Below, one piece after another: positions 1 through 5,987 of a stretch of 10,810 nucleotides of DNA (positions are counted from its first letter, which is position 1; each line of letters starts with the position of its first letter). The notes below the pieces were generated by a model, which was not told the origin of the DNA, made no database searches, and saw only the letters and a program-made list of their open reading frames with translations. This DNA is from a bacterium (lineage in GTDB: Bacteria; Patescibacteriota; Minisyncoccia; UBA6257; GWB1-50-10): positions 1 to 10,810 of the forward strand of contig JAJYXD010000064.1 in assembly GCA_021791135.1 (NCBI GenBank), read 5' to 3'. The position numbers and the translations under genes are program-made.

Positions 1-40
1 ATATACAGGTAATGGAAAGAGTATAGACAGAATGAAAATT

Positions 41-59
41 TCAAATGTCAAATGTCAAA
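41..59. repeat. 7-bp tandem duplication over the murB start
   Basis: TCAAATG occurs twice in tandem (41-47, 48-54), followed by a partial third unit TCAAA (55-59). The repeat contains the ATG used for murB at 45. Another ATG at 32 is out of frame with murB. Removing exactly one 7-bp unit would put ATG 32 in frame and give MKISNVKIKRN instead of MSNVKIKRN, so a unit gain or loss switches which ATG starts the gene while keeping the protein. Confidence 0.75.
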
Positions 60-962
60 ATAAAAAGAAATGTTTCTCTTGCCTCGCTTTCAACGTTTCA
101 TATCGGTGGAAAAACGGAGTTGTTTCGGTTGGTAAAAACGCCGGAGGATTTAATTCGCACGATTGAATGGGCGAAGGAACAAAAAATCCCCTTCAGAGTA
201 TTTGCGGGCGGGAGCAATATCGTATTTCCCGACGAGGGACTCAAGGGACTTCTCATACGGTTTCACGGGGGGTCGCTCAAGGTTTCGAAAAATAAAATTA
301 TCGCCGATGCGGGCGTACCGCTCATGAAGGTTATCGGGACCGCGATACGTCACGGACTTCGAGGGCTCGAGACGCTCTCGGGAATTCCCGGAACGGTTGG
401 CGGCGCGACCGTGGGGAACGCGGGCGCCTACGGACACTCGATCTCGGAAGCGGTCCGGAGAGTCGAGGTGTGGGACGGAAAAAAAAGAAAGTGGATCGCA
501 AATAAGGCGTGTAAGTTCGCATATCGGGAAAGCGCGCTGAAGCACGAGTCGCTCTTCGTGCTTCGCGTCGAACTTCGGTTCAAGAAGGGGGATAGAAAGG
601 AACTTCAAAAAAAATCGAAGGAGATTGTTTCAATCAGAGAAAAGAAATATAAACCAGGCATCAAGTGTCCGGGAAGTTTTTTCAAAAACGTGGTAGCGAG
701 CGAGGTTCCGCGGTCCGTAATGAAGAAGATCAACAGGGCGAAGATAATCGGAGGAAAGATACCCACGGGATATCTTCTTGAAGAGGTGGGCGCGAAGGGG
801 ATGAAGTTTGGCGGCATCAGAATTCCGGACTTTCACGGGAATCTTTTCGAAAACACCGGAAAAGCGACCGCGAAAGACGTGAAAACACTCGCCGATATCT
901 TAAGAAAGAAGGTAAAAGCGAAGTTCGGGATAACCCTGGAGGAAGAGGTTAGATACTTCTGA
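45..962 (+). CDS. murB: UDP-N-acetylenolpyruvoylglucosamine reductase (MurB)
   Basis: Cytoplasmic FAD enzyme that uses NADPH to reduce UDP-GlcNAc-enolpyruvate to UDP-MurNAc, the second committed step of peptidoglycan precursor synthesis. Visible motifs, in order: the FAD-binding loop AGGSNI (54-59), SGIPGTVGGA (112-121) and NAGAYG (125-130), the YRES element (160-163), GSFFKN (210-215) with the proton-donor serine S211, and a C-terminal acidic EEEVR stretch (299-303) that should hold the catalytic glutamate. At 305 residues and with no extra loop it fits the shorter type II MurB. ATG 45 is the first in-frame ATG; it lies in a 7-bp tandem repeat. A GGAAAG purine run (14-19) is too far from ATG 45 to be a good ribosome site but suits the out-of-frame ATG 32, so the start region may be recently altered. 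A TATAGA box at 22-27 would give a short leader. Ends in TGA. Confidence 0.96.
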   Translation: MSNVKIKRNVSLASLSTFHIGGKTELFRLVKTPEDLIRTIEWAKEQKIPFRVFAGGSNIVFPDEGLKGLLIRFHGGSLKVSKNKIIADAGVPLMKVIGTAIRHGLRGLETLSGIPGTVGGATVGNAGAYGHSISEAVRRVEVWDGKKRKWIANKACKFAYRESALKHESLFVLRVELRFKKGDRKELQKKSKEIVSIREKKYKPGIKCPGSFFKNVVASEVPRSVMKKINRAKIIGGKIPTGYLLEEVGAKGMKFGGIRIPDFHGNLFENTGKATAKDVKTLADILRKKVKAKFGITLEEEVRYF

Positions 963-969
963 AAGATTG

Positions 970-1039
970 ATCCCGTTAGAAATCTCGCCCGCACTTTGCG
1001 TGCCCGAAGAGCCTAAGGGCGGGCTATTTCTAACGGGAT
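970..1039. repeat. Nested inverted repeat between murB and a small membrane gene
   Basis: ATCCCGTTAGAAAT (970-983) is perfectly complementary to 1026-1039. Inside it, GCCCGC (987-992) can pair with GCGGGC (1019-1024), and GCAC (991-994) with GTGC (1000-1003) as an alternative small hairpin. T1045-T1049 and neighbours follow the right arm, so it could end murB transcription, but the 14-bp outer stem with a 42-nt interior is much larger than an ordinary terminator. The right arm runs directly into a TTGACT promoter box. Its outer end resembles the inverted repeat at 7421-7501. Confidence 0.8.
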
Positions 1040-1067
1040 TGACTTTTTTGCTCTATTGTGGTAGATT
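1039..1067 (+). promoter_or_regulatory. Sigma70-type promoter for the 54-residue membrane peptide
   Basis: TTGACT (1039-1044, 5 of 6 to consensus) and TAGATT (1062-1067, 4 of 6) are separated by 17 nt. This gives a transcript starting near 1074 and a leader of about 28 nt with a Shine-Dalgarno-like AGGGAG (1091-1096). The -35 overlaps the last base of the inverted repeat at 970-1039. Confidence 0.5.
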
Positions 1068-1077
1068 TCTGAAATCT
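1063..1077. promoter_or_regulatory. Candidate operator: 15-bp perfect dyad
   Basis: AGATTTC-T-GAAATCT is a perfect 7-bp dyad around T1070. It covers most of the proposed -10 box and the expected transcription start, the position where a repressor dimer would block the polymerase. No regulator is identifiable; the dyad could be chance in AT-rich sequence. Confidence 0.35.
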
Positions 1078-1101
1078 TTGTAAATAGAATAGGGAGTTTA
1101 A

Positions 1102-1266
1102 ATGAGAGCGAAAGCGTTCTTTTTTATCGGAGCAGTCCTCGTTTTTCTCGGTGGGTCATTTGATAAATACCCATCCGCGGTGAATGAAGCGTCTCTTGTA
1201 GTAGGGATTGTCCTTCTTCTGTTCTTCGCCCTACTAAACAAAGAGCAGATTGCGAAGATGTTTTAA
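1102..1266 (+). CDS. Small membrane protein, 54 residues, function unknown
   Basis: I do not recognise a family. Starting at ATG 1102 and ending at TAA 1264-1266, it reads as a 54-residue peptide with two hydrophobic stretches, about residues 5-18 (AFFFIGAVLVFLGG) and 31-46 (SLVVGIVLLLFFALL and neighbours), joined by a polar FDKYPSAVNEA turn and ending in a charged tail NKEQIAKMF. This predicts a two-helix membrane hairpin. Support for it being real: AGGGAG five bases before the start, a 17-nt-spaced promoter upstream, and a clear rho-independent terminator 12 bases after the stop, so it forms a complete one-gene unit. It is below the length cutoff of many gene finders. Codon use resembles its neighbours. 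No functional claim is possible. Confidence 0.72.
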   Translation: MRAKAFFFIGAVLVFLGGSFDKYPSAVNEASLVVGIVLLLFFALLNKEQIAKMF

Positions 1267-1278
1267 TTTCTGTTGTGG

Positions 1279-1311
1279 CCCGAACCCTTGTTGGTTCGGG
1301 TTTCTGTTTTT
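1279..1311 (+). terminator. Rho-independent terminator
   Basis: CCCGAACC (1279-1286) pairs perfectly with GGTTCGGG (1293-1300) around a 6-nt loop and is followed by TTTCTGTTTTT (1301-1311). It ends the transcript of the 54-residue peptide and insulates the downstream two-gene unit. Confidence 0.9.
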
Positions 1312-1330
1312 GAAACATTAAAAAGTGAGG

Positions 1331-1336
1331 TATAAT
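1331..1336 (+). promoter_or_regulatory. Consensus -10 box 7 nt before the start codon (leaderless)
   Basis: TATAAT at 1331-1336 is a perfect -10 hexamer; ATG 1344 follows after 7 nt, where transcription would be expected to start. A TTGAAA at 1310-1315 could be a -35 but the spacer is only 15 nt. No Shine-Dalgarno is present, consistent with a leaderless mRNA for the membrane protein and the Clp-like ATPase. Confidence 0.7.
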
Positions 1337-1343
1337 CGGGTAA

Positions 1344-1688
1344 ATGGCATTTATCTACCTCGGAGAACGCTTCCTCTACCGTATCGTGGAGTTTTTGCGG
1401 CACTGGTATGTGAAGAGCGGGAAGATCTACTCCAACTTCGTTTTGAATAAACTTACCCAGATCGACGAGGTGCTCGCCTTGAGAATTACCTGGAATCATC
1501 TTCTTGAGCCGCTTTTCAAGGACTACTCGATTATCGGGCGCGTCTTGGGATTCATTTTCCGCACCATCCGCCTCATCGTCGCGGGCATCATTTACATTTT
1601 TATCTTTGCGATTGCGATTTTCGCCTATTTTCTCTGGCTTCTCATCCCGCCGGCGGTGGTGTGGCAATTTTTTATGACGCTCTCATAA
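1344..1688 (+). CDS. Membrane protein paired with the Clp-like ATPase, unknown function
   Basis: 114 residues. The first ~65 are amphipathic and rich in aromatic and basic residues (for example YLGERFLYRIVEFLRHWYVK, 5-24), followed by HLLEPLFKDYSIIGRVLGFIFR (52-73) and a long hydrophobic segment at about 74-101 ending in LLIPPAVV, which predicts one or two membrane passes near the C terminus. There is no signal peptide, so the N-terminal part probably lies on the cytoplasmic face. I recall similar small proteins next to Clp-type ATPases in CPR genomes, but cannot name a family. Its stop is 4 nt before the ATPase start and they share the upstream -10, so the two are almost certainly co-transcribed. 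A role as membrane partner or adaptor of the ATPase is inference from this pairing only. Confidence 0.85.
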   Translation: MAFIYLGERFLYRIVEFLRHWYVKSGKIYSNFVLNKLTQIDEVLALRITWNHLLEPLFKDYSIIGRVLGFIFRTIRLIVAGIIYIFIFAIAIFAYFLWLLIPPAVVWQFFMTLS

Positions 1689-1692
1689 TCTT

Positions 1693-4218
1693 ATGACGCA
1701 GTTCTATTTTAAAGAATCGAGATTGTTTTTAAACGCCGCGGACGAGTTCGTAGTACGGCTCGTCAGCTACTCGTGGTACGTACTCCTTGCGATTACGACT
1801 GTCATTCTCTTCTTCTCGGGGGCGGAGTCGCTCTCGTGGTTCGGTGCACTTCTCGCGCTGTTTCTCATCGATCGACTGGTCCACGCGGGGGAAGGCGAAC
1901 GGGACCTGAACGAACTTGCGGGAATGAAGGTTGCGAACATCGCGAAAGCACTTACCCCCTCCAGCATCCGCGTGTTGAGTCATGCGTTTCGGCGCACCAA
2001 GATGACCGGCCAGGATTTTTATTTCCTTCTTCTTGAGGCGCTCATCGAAAAGAAAGACATTCGGGAGACCTTGAGTCGTCTCGACGTGAACCCCGAGCTT
2101 TTTCAGAAAAAAATCCAGGGGCTCACCCAAAATGCGCCGAAGGAACCCGCGACATCGCAGGTTGATCTACTGCAGAAGATCGCGGCGCTTGCGCTTCTCG
2201 CATATCAAAGCGCAGTCGACGGCAACGAGCGATTCATCGATACAAGGAATATTCTCGTCGCGCTCGTTTCTTCTCCGAACGTTCCGCGGGAAGTGCAGAG
2301 CATTCTCGACTCATTTAATGTGAATACGAAAGATCTCCAGGCGGCGGCCATCTTCGGAAGGTGGCGCCGGCTTCTTGGTCGCGTGCGCTTTTTACCCGCT
2401 TCGATCGGCGGCTTCGCGAATCGGCCGCATTTTCTCCGGCACCGCGTGATGAACCGCGCCTGGACCGCGCGCCCCACGCCGATTTTGGACAAGTTTACGA
2501 CGGATCTGACCGATCTTGCACGCGAGGAGGCGGTAGGTCTTCTTGTGGGACACGGGGAAGAGTTTCGGAATCTTCTTCAGGTTATCTCGAGGAGCGGAAA
2601 GCCGAACGCAATCCTGGTAGGCGAGCCCGGCGCCGGAAAATCGAGTATTATCGCACACCTTGCATTCAGAATGATCAAGGATCAGGTGCCGTCGGTGCTC
2701 TTCGACAAGCGTCTCGTCTCGCTTGAGATTGGCGCGCTCATTGCGGACGCGCCGCCCGAGGTGTTGAGCGGGCGCCTGAAAACCATCGCTGAAGAGATAT
2801 TAAGCGCGGGAAACATCGTACTCTATATTCCCTCGATTCACGATCTTTTCAGGACCTCCCAGAAAGCGGGGCTGAATCCGATCGACATCATCTTTCCCAT
2901 CATCAAAGCGGAGGCGATTCCGGTAATAGGAGAAACGTACCCGAGAGAATATAAAGAATACGTCGAACCGCGCTCCGATTTTGTCGACCAGTTCGAGATG
3001 GTGCGGGTGAACGAGATAAACGAGGATGATGCGGTAAAAGTCCTGATTTATGAGAGCTTGATCCTGGAGGGTCAGTATAAAGTATTTATCTCATTTCTCG
3101 CGATTCGACAGGCGGTTACGCTCGCGCACCGCTATTTCCACAACAAACTGCTTCCCGGAAGTGCGCTGGATCTCCTGAAACAGGCGCTTGCACAGGCAAG
3201 CGAAGACAAGAAGAAAAAAGTGGCCGCGGATGATGTTATCGCGATCGCCGAACGATTGAGTCGTATCCCGATTCAGGAGGCGGGAAACGAAGAGACGGAA
3301 CAGCTCTTGAACCTTGAGACAAAGATTCATGAACGGCTCATCGGGCAGGATGACGCCGTGCGCGCCGTAGCGCAGGCAATTCGCGAGTACCGGAGCGGGC
3401 TTTCGAGAAAAGGGGGACCGATTGCGACATTTCTCTTCGTGGGGCCGACTGGCGTCGGAAAGACGGAACTCGCAAAAATTCTGGCGGGGATTCAGTTCGG
3501 TTCGAAGGACGCGATGGAGCGCTTCGATATGTCGGAGTATCAGGAGAAGACAAGCATCGCGCAGTTTATCGGATCTCCCGACGGGAAAAATACCGGCGCG
3601 CTCACGGACGCGGTTTTTGAACATCCGTACTCCTTGATTCTTCTCGACGAGTTCGAAAAAGCGCATCCCGATCTTTTAAACCTTTTTCTTCCCGTGTTCG
3701 ACGACGGACGACTGACCGACAGCCTGGGAAGAGTCGTCGATTTCACGAACACGATTATTATCGCGACCTCGAACGCACACTCCGAGTTCATCAAGTCCTC
3801 GATCGAGGCGGGGCGATCATCCGAGGTGATCGGCGAAGAACTCAAGAAAAAATTGACGGACTACTTCAAGCCGGAACTTCTAAATCGTTTCTCCGGCATC
3901 ATCGTGTTCCGGAGTTTGAGTCAGGATGAAACGTACTCCATCACCAAGCTTCTCATTCGTGAGCTTGCGACAACCTTGAAACAAGGAAACGGATTGTGGC
4001 TCGAGTGCGACGACGCGGCGCTCCGCGAACTCGCGCGGCTCGGGTACGACCCCGCGTTCGGTGCGCGTCCGCTCCGGGAGGTTATTTCGAATCGTTTGAA
4101 GAGCGTACTCGCGAAAAAGATACTCCAAAAAGAAGTCCAGCGCGGCGACAGCATCTTTGTGACGTTTCAAAACGGATCATTCGACTTTTCCACGAACCCC
4201 GGGACGCGCAGAAAATAA
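1693..4218 (+). CDS. Membrane-anchored, degenerate ClpC/ClpB-like double AAA+ ATPase
   Basis: 841 residues. Order seen: two membrane helices (about 25-42, 47-64); two Clp N-domain repeats (about 78-145, 156-222); AAA+ D1 with Walker A GEPGAGKS (310-317); AAA+ D2 with Walker A GPTGVGKT (584-591), Walker B LILLDEFEKAH (648-658), sensor-1 TSN (692-694), arginine finger NRF (R732) and sensor-2 GARPLR (790-795). Odd points: D1 Walker B reads VLYIPSIHDL (376-385), with P380 and S381 where ILFIDEIH has D-E; the D1 arginine-finger motif ERRF is VDQF (431-434); the D1 pore motif KYRG is replaced by PPEV (354-357); D2 goes from IGSPDG straight to KNTGALT (626-638), omitting GYVG. The coiled-coil middle domain is absent and I see no ClpP-binding (I/L/V)G(F/L) loop at 695-725. 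D2 should hydrolyse ATP; D1 should only bind it. Classic threading of substrates into ClpP is unlikely. The helix hairpin leaves both termini in the cytoplasm. ATG 1693 follows the upstream stop by 4 nt. Confidence 0.93.
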   Translation: MTQFYFKESRLFLNAADEFVVRLVSYSWYVLLAITTVILFFSGAESLSWFGALLALFLIDRLVHAGEGERDLNELAGMKVANIAKALTPSSIRVLSHAFRRTKMTGQDFYFLLLEALIEKKDIRETLSRLDVNPELFQKKIQGLTQNAPKEPATSQVDLLQKIAALALLAYQSAVDGNERFIDTRNILVALVSSPNVPREVQSILDSFNVNTKDLQAAAIFGRWRRLLGRVRFLPASIGGFANRPHFLRHRVMNRAWTARPTPILDKFTTDLTDLAREEAVGLLVGHGEEFRNLLQVISRSGKPNAILVGEPGAGKSSIIAHLAFRMIKDQVPSVLFDKRLVSLEIGALIADAPPEVLSGRLKTIAEEILSAGNIVLYIPSIHDLFRTSQKAGLNPIDIIFPIIKAEAIPVIGETYPREYKEYVEPRSDFVDQFEMVRVNEINEDDAVKVLIYESLILEGQYKVFISFLAIRQAVTLAHRYFHNKLLPGSALDLLKQALAQASEDKKKKVAADDVIAIAERLSRIPIQEAGNEETEQLLNLETKIHERLIGQDDAVRAVAQAIREYRSGLSRKGGPIATFLFVGPTGVGKTELAKILAGIQFGSKDAMERFDMSEYQEKTSIAQFIGSPDGKNTGALTDAVFEHPYSLILLDEFEKAHPDLLNLFLPVFDDGRLTDSLGRVVDFTNTIIIATSNAHSEFIKSSIEAGRSSEVIGEELKKKLTDYFKPELLNRFSGIIVFRSLSQDETYSITKLLIRELATTLKQGNGLWLECDDAALRELARLGYDPAFGARPLREVISNRLKSVLAKKILQKEVQRGDSIFVTFQNGSFDFSTNPGTRRK

Positions 4219-4269
4219 CCCCGTATTTCCTCGATTTTATTCGGACTTCCGTTGCTTTGCGAAGGAGGG

Positions 4270-4275
4270 TAAAAT
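4270..4275 (+). promoter_or_regulatory. Possible -10 box for the Nudix gene
   Basis: TAAAAT (5 of 6 to consensus) lies 9 nt before ATG 4285, giving a leader of only a few bases. No convincing -35 is seen. AAGGAGG at 4262-4268 looks like a Shine-Dalgarno but is 16 nt from the ATG and upstream of the predicted transcription start, so it can only be used if transcription reads in from the ATPase gene. Confidence 0.4.
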
Positions 4276-4284
4276 AAGGGGGCT

Positions 4285-4803
4285 ATGTCTCCAAAACAGG
4301 AACAAAAGAAAGAAGTGTCCGTCTCCGCGGGCATTATCATTTTTCGAAGAACTCCAGAGGGCCCCAAATTTCTGCTTTTATATCACGGCGGACCTTATTG
4401 GAACTTTCCCAAGGGAAAGCTGACGGAAGGAGAGCGGAGTTTTCGCGCGGCGCTTCGGGAAGTAAGAGAAGAAACGGGAATCGGCCCGCGTGAGCTTCAG
4501 TTCAATAACTGGTTCAGGGTTTCCGATCGGTTCGTATTCTTTACGAAGGAGAAAAAGCGCGTATCGCGCCTCGTTATTTATTATCTTGCGGAGACCTCGA
4601 AGCAGATTATTACCATCGTGCCCCGCGAACATCAGGGCTACGGATGGTTTCTTTACAAAGACGCCGCGAAGATGCTTAGGGCACCAAACCTGAAGCGGAA
4701 TTTGAAAAAAGCGTACGACATCGTGATGCACCAGGGTGCGCCCCGACAAAAAGAAACCGCCGATCCTCAAGGAGGAGCGGCGCCTCAAGAAAAACAGGCC
4801 TAG
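4285..4803 (+). CDS. Nudix hydrolase, Ap4A-hydrolase-like
   Basis: 172 residues; predicted cytoplasmic Mg2+-dependent hydrolase of a nucleoside diphosphate linked to another group. The Nudix signature is complete: G44, E50, then REVREETGI (58-66), with the metal-binding glutamates in REEXXEE form. The lead-in YWNFPKGKLTEGE (38-50) resembles the WxFPKGxxExGE of bacterial diadenosine tetraphosphate (asymmetric) hydrolases, which degrade Ap4A, a by-product of aminoacyl-tRNA synthetases; substrate choice is inference. Residues 1-148 cover the fold. The last ~24 (GAPRQKETADPQGGAAPQEKQA region) are low-complexity and polar, and their DNA also encodes the terminator of the convergent ribosomal operon, which probably explains their composition. 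The stop TAG lies 4 nt from the rplT stop on the other strand. Confidence 0.9.
   Translation: MSPKQEQKKEVSVSAGIIIFRRTPEGPKFLLLYHGGPYWNFPKGKLTEGERSFRAALREVREETGIGPRELQFNNWFRVSDRFVFFTKEKKRVSRLVIYYLAETSKQIITIVPREHQGYGWFLYKDAAKMLRAPNLKRNLKKAYDIVMHQGAPRQKETADPQGGAAPQEKQA
4747..4782 (-). terminator. Terminator of infC-rpmI-rplT, inside the Nudix coding region
   Basis: On the minus strand CGCCG-C-TCCTC (4782-4772) pairs with GAGGA-T-CGGCG (4768-4758) around a 3-nt loop, with one internal mismatch, and is followed by TTTCTTTTTG (4756-4747). It lies 25 nt after the rplT stop and within the last codons of the convergent Nudix gene. No comparable T-run follows the hairpin on the plus strand, so it should act only on the ribosomal operon. 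Confidence 0.8.
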
Positions 4804-4807
4804 CCGA

Positions 4808-5152
4808 TTATCGGACGAACTCGATTATTTTTTTGAAAAGCGCCGGTTCACGTTCCGCGAGATCGGCAAGCACCTTCCTGTCGAGCGCGACATTCTTTTT
4901 CTTTAGCGCGTTTATGAAAGTGTTATAGGTCATGCCCTCCGCGCGCACCGCGGCGTTGATCTTGACTTGCCAATGCGCCCGCGCCGTGCGCTTCTTTTCT
5001 TTTCTTCCTTTAAACTTCCTGCTCAATCCGTGAAGCAGCGCTTCTTTCGCCGCGCGTTCTTTCGTCTTTCTCCCCCATCGATATCCTTTTGTTTTTTTGA
5101 GTATGCGCTCCCGCTTTTTATGGGCAATAGTGCCCCGCTTGACTCGTGTCAT
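4808..5152 (-). CDS. rplT: 50S ribosomal protein L20
   Basis: 114 residues, close to the usual 115-120. L20 binds 23S rRNA and is needed early in large-subunit assembly; in several bacteria it also represses its own operon. The N terminus MTRVKRGTIAHKKRERILKK and the basic stretch that follows (KGYRWGRKTKERAAKEALLHG, then RKFKGRKEKKR up to about 58) are the extended rRNA-binding arm; the globular C-terminal part has RAHWQVKINAAVRAEGMTYNTFINALKKKNVALDRKVLADLA. ATG 5152 is 3 nt after the rpmI stop, so it is the last gene of a tight infC-rpmI-rplT operon, ended by the hairpin at 4747-4782. Confidence 0.98.
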   Translation of the reverse strand: MTRVKRGTIAHKKRERILKKTKGYRWGRKTKERAAKEALLHGLSRKFKGRKEKKRTARAHWQVKINAAVRAEGMTYNTFINALKKKNVALDRKVLADLAEREPALFKKIIEFVR

Positions 5153-5155
5153 AGG

Positions 5156-5344
5156 TTATAAATATTGTTGCAGTTGTTTTGTAATACCCGTGCCGAGCGT
5201 ACGTTGTCCTTTTTTCCTTTTCTTCTGTACGGTGTTCTTGTTCGCTTTCGCGTGTCCCAAGGCCATCGCGCGGCGCAACACCTTTCCCCGTTTCGTGACC
5301 CGCAACCGCTTCATGATACTCTTTTTTACGCTTTTGATTCCCAT
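5156..5344 (-). CDS. rpmI: 50S ribosomal protein L35
   Basis: 62 residues, slightly short of the usual 64-66. Recognisable by KSIMKRLRVTKRGKVLRRAMALGHA (8-32), matching the K-S-x-x-K-R-F-x-V-T-x-x-G-K-x-x-R pattern of the family, and by a very basic middle with KKRKKGQRTLG (41-51). It is a small structural protein of the large subunit near the peptidyl-transferase side. ATG 5344 starts one base after the infC stop, so translation is probably coupled to infC; rplT follows after 3 nt. Confidence 0.96.
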   Translation of the reverse strand: MGIKSVKKSIMKRLRVTKRGKVLRRAMALGHAKANKNTVQKKRKKGQRTLGTGITKQLQQYL

Positions 5345-5345
5345 G

Positions 5346-5846
5346 TTATTTTTTCGTGATTTGTGCGATGTATCCCCGTCCTCCCGGCTTCGGCGACATC
5401 GTGATTTGGAAGGGGACGCTCACCATCGTAAAGAATTCTTCCATTTTCTGCAAGGCCCACTCCTTATTTGCCTTCTCTCGTCCTCGAAGGAACAGGTTCA
5501 CGGTCACCTTATGCCCTTCTTCCAAAAACTCATCCGCCTTTTTTGCCTTGATCTCCAGGTCATTCTTTGCGGCCCGTGGAGTAATACGCACCTCCTTCAG
5601 TTCTTTCGGTTTTTGAGCCTGCCGTTGGCGCTTCTCCTCCTTGTCCCGTTCGTAGCGGAACTTGTCGAAACTCATGATTCGGGCGACCGGGGGGGTCGCC
5701 ATAGACGCAATTTCGATAAGATCGAGGCCTTTTCCTCCGGCAATTTTCAACGCCTCTTCCCTGGAAATAACCCCAAGATTCTCTCCGCGTTCGTCGATAA
5801 CCCTAAGCTCCCGCGCCGCTATTTGGTTGTTGATTCGGTATTGGAT
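5346..5846 (-). CDS. infC: Translation initiation factor IF-3, probable AUC start
   Basis: IF-3 binds the 30S subunit, keeps it apart from 50S and rejects initiation at wrong codons. The reading frame is homologous well upstream of its only ATG (5750): residues encoded between 5843 and 5751 give QYRINNQIAARELRVID and ERGENLGVISREEAMKIAG, the conserved N-terminal domain, followed by LDLIEIA, TPPVARIMSFDKFRYE and the linker KRQRQAQKPKE. The C-terminal domain begins KEVRITPRAAKNDLEIK and ends MSPKPGGRGYIAQITKK. Between the in-frame stop at 5867-5865 and the conserved region there is no ATG, GTG or TTG. AUC 5846 gives 166 residues; AUC 5834 (162 residues) is the alternative. Non-standard starts are known for IF-3 genes (AUU in E. 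coli, allowing autoregulation). PPVCRIMDYGKF of most IF-3 is PPVARIMSFDKF here. Followed after 1 nt by rpmI. Confidence 0.93.
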   Translation of the reverse strand: MQYRINNQIAARELRVIDERGENLGVISREEALKIAGGKGLDLIEIASMATPPVARIMSFDKFRYERDKEEKRQRQAQKPKELKEVRITPRAAKNDLEIKAKKADEFLEEGHKVTVNLFLRGREKANKEWALQKMEEFFTMVSVPFQITMSPKPGGRGYIAQITKK

Positions 5847-5852
5847 ATAAAA

Positions 5853-5858
5853 ATAGTA
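5853..5858 (-). promoter_or_regulatory. Possible -10 box 6 nt before the infC AUC
   Basis: On the minus strand TACTAT (5858-5853, 4 of 6 to TATAAT) is separated by 6 nt from AUC 5846, the same spacing as the stronger boxes in front of the genes at 7523, 9206 and 9317. It supports AUC 5846 over 5834, but the box is weak and a leaderless AUC start would be unusual, so a promoter further upstream with a long leader remains possible. Confidence 0.3.
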
Positions 5859-5888
5859 CCAGCTTTACCCCTGGTTTGCAAAATTAAA

Positions 5889-5933
5889 GACCATCACGAG
5901 TTCATAAAAATCCAGAACAATAATGTGATGGTC
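5889..5933 (-). promoter_or_regulatory. Hairpin upstream of infC, attenuator-like
   Basis: GACCATCAC (5889-5897) pairs perfectly with GTGATGGTC (5925-5933); inside, GTTC (5900-5903) pairs with GAAC (5915-5918). On the minus strand the stem is followed by TTTAATTTT, so it could end transcription about 40 nt before infC. Attenuators and L20-binding leaders are known in front of infC-rpmI-rplT in other bacteria; this one has no recognised match. Confidence 0.5.
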
Positions 5934-5942
5934 CTCCAATGG

Positions 5943-5987
5943 GAGAAAAGGTAAACTTTTCTCAAATATTACGAGTGTAAACACTCG
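5943..5987. repeat. Two adjacent dyads upstream of infC
   Basis: GAGAAAAG (5943-5950) pairs with CTTTTCTC (5956-5963) around GTAAA, and CGAGTGT (5972-5978) with ACACTCG (5981-5987) around two A's. Neither has a T-run. The second, a near-perfect 16-bp palindrome, has the shape of a dimeric operator. A smaller dyad AACTT/AAGTT lies at 6008-6020. Together with the hairpin at 5889-5933 they fill the leader or control region of the ribosomal operon. Nothing else is recognisable between 5988 and 6087. Confidence 0.5.

Noticed and set aside
1693..4218. Ordinary ClpC or ClpB chaperone
   Set aside because: Membrane helices, missing middle domain and missing catalytic and pore-loop residues set it apart.
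5097..5954. 285-residue plus-strand open frame
   Set aside because: It is antisense to rpmI and infC, whose protein identities are certain; the translation shows no recognisable family.
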